NCBI RefSeq assembly: GCF_900491745.1
Contig: NZ_UETR01000009.1
Span: 124,001 to 188,000, forward strand
Direction of reading: 5' to 3'
DNA from: Amarolinea aalborgensis
GTDB lineage: Bacteria > Chloroflexota > Anaerolineae > SSC4 > Amarolineaceae
DNA: 64,000 nucleotides
Made by a program: the position numbers and the translations under genes
The notes under the pieces: generated by a model
Seen by the model: the letters and a program-made list of their open reading frames with translations, nothing else
Told to the model about the DNA's origin: nothing
Databases searched by the model: none
Shown: positions 63,939 to 64,000 of the stretch, piece after piece
How positions within the stretch are numbered: the stretch's first letter is position 1
How the letters are laid out: each line of letters opens with the position of its first letter

Positions 63939-64000
63939 ATAGACCTCCATCCCGTTCGGATCATTCATCCCCGCGGAACACAGAGGAACATCGCTTCGCG

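Overview
The window is GC-rich bacterial chromosome with dense, mostly operonic coding. I infer a member of the Chloroflexota, probably Anaerolineae-like. The reasons are several large secreted proteins with Pro/Thr-rich linkers and short C-terminal tails of the form Tyr/Phe-x-Pro-hydrophobic-hydrophobic-x-Arg, a MalT-type STAND regulator, SH3b-YkuD envelope proteins, a yacL-cysS-rlmB cluster, TumE-type toxin-antitoxin pairs and many intergenic palindromes. This is family-level reasoning, not a marker-gene placement. No rRNA, tRNA, CRISPR array, transposase or phage structural gene was found.

Layout. 1-9.2 kb (+): the end of a TPR-like protein, a 2148-residue secreted FG-GAP/VCBS protein with an internal HExxH site, a NYN-domain nuclease with its own promoter and structured leader, and an SH3b-YkuD L,D-transpeptidase-like protein. 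9.2-14.1 kb (-): one operon read yacL, cysS, rlmB, a PEBP-like protein, an orphan CoxM-like FAD subunit and a small Cys-rich protein. 14.5-20.5 kb: nadD, a secreted M36/M4-like metallopeptidase (-), obg and a Crp/Fnr regulator (+), ndk (-). 20.6-25.2 kb: an acyl-CoA ligase (+) facing an acyl-CoA-type operon (-) of flavin reductase, enoyl-CoA hydratase, a helical protein and an SDR. 25.4-30.1 kb (+): two ABC half-exporters with the signature of an asymmetric heterodimer, with an HNH nuclease gene between them. 30.4-33.7 kb (-): ettA preceded by and overlapping a TumE-type toxin-antitoxin pair, then gpmA.

34-40.5 kb is a disturbed zone. It holds a GNAT gene, a STAND/MalT regulator broken by a 49-bp palindrome and truncated, a relic copy of the promoter and 5' end of the downstream chain-length gene, an AlbA_2-type ATP-binding regulator, and a long beta-propeller-like repeat gene with a frameshift.

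40.4-61.4 kb (+) is an exopolysaccharide/cell-surface polysaccharide locus driven by a near-consensus promoter (TTGACA, 18 bp, TATAAT). It encodes a Wzz-type chain-length protein, four GT4 glycosyltransferases, an O-antigen ligase/polymerase, a split Alg14/Alg13 (PssD/PssE) pair, a polytopic membrane protein, a polysaccharide-deacetylase-like protein, a FemAB/GNAT-like protein, WbpD- and WbpB-like sugar-modifying enzymes, a methyltransferase, two secreted proteins and an initiating phosphoglycosyl transferase. A second TumE-type pair sits inside the locus. 61.4-64 kb: recJ and a very small membrane ORF on the opposite strand.

The most interesting material is the duplicated promoter and palindrome-broken regulator (34.9-40.7 kb), the paired TumE modules, the ABC-HNH-ABC arrangement and the shared C-terminal tail of the secreted proteins.
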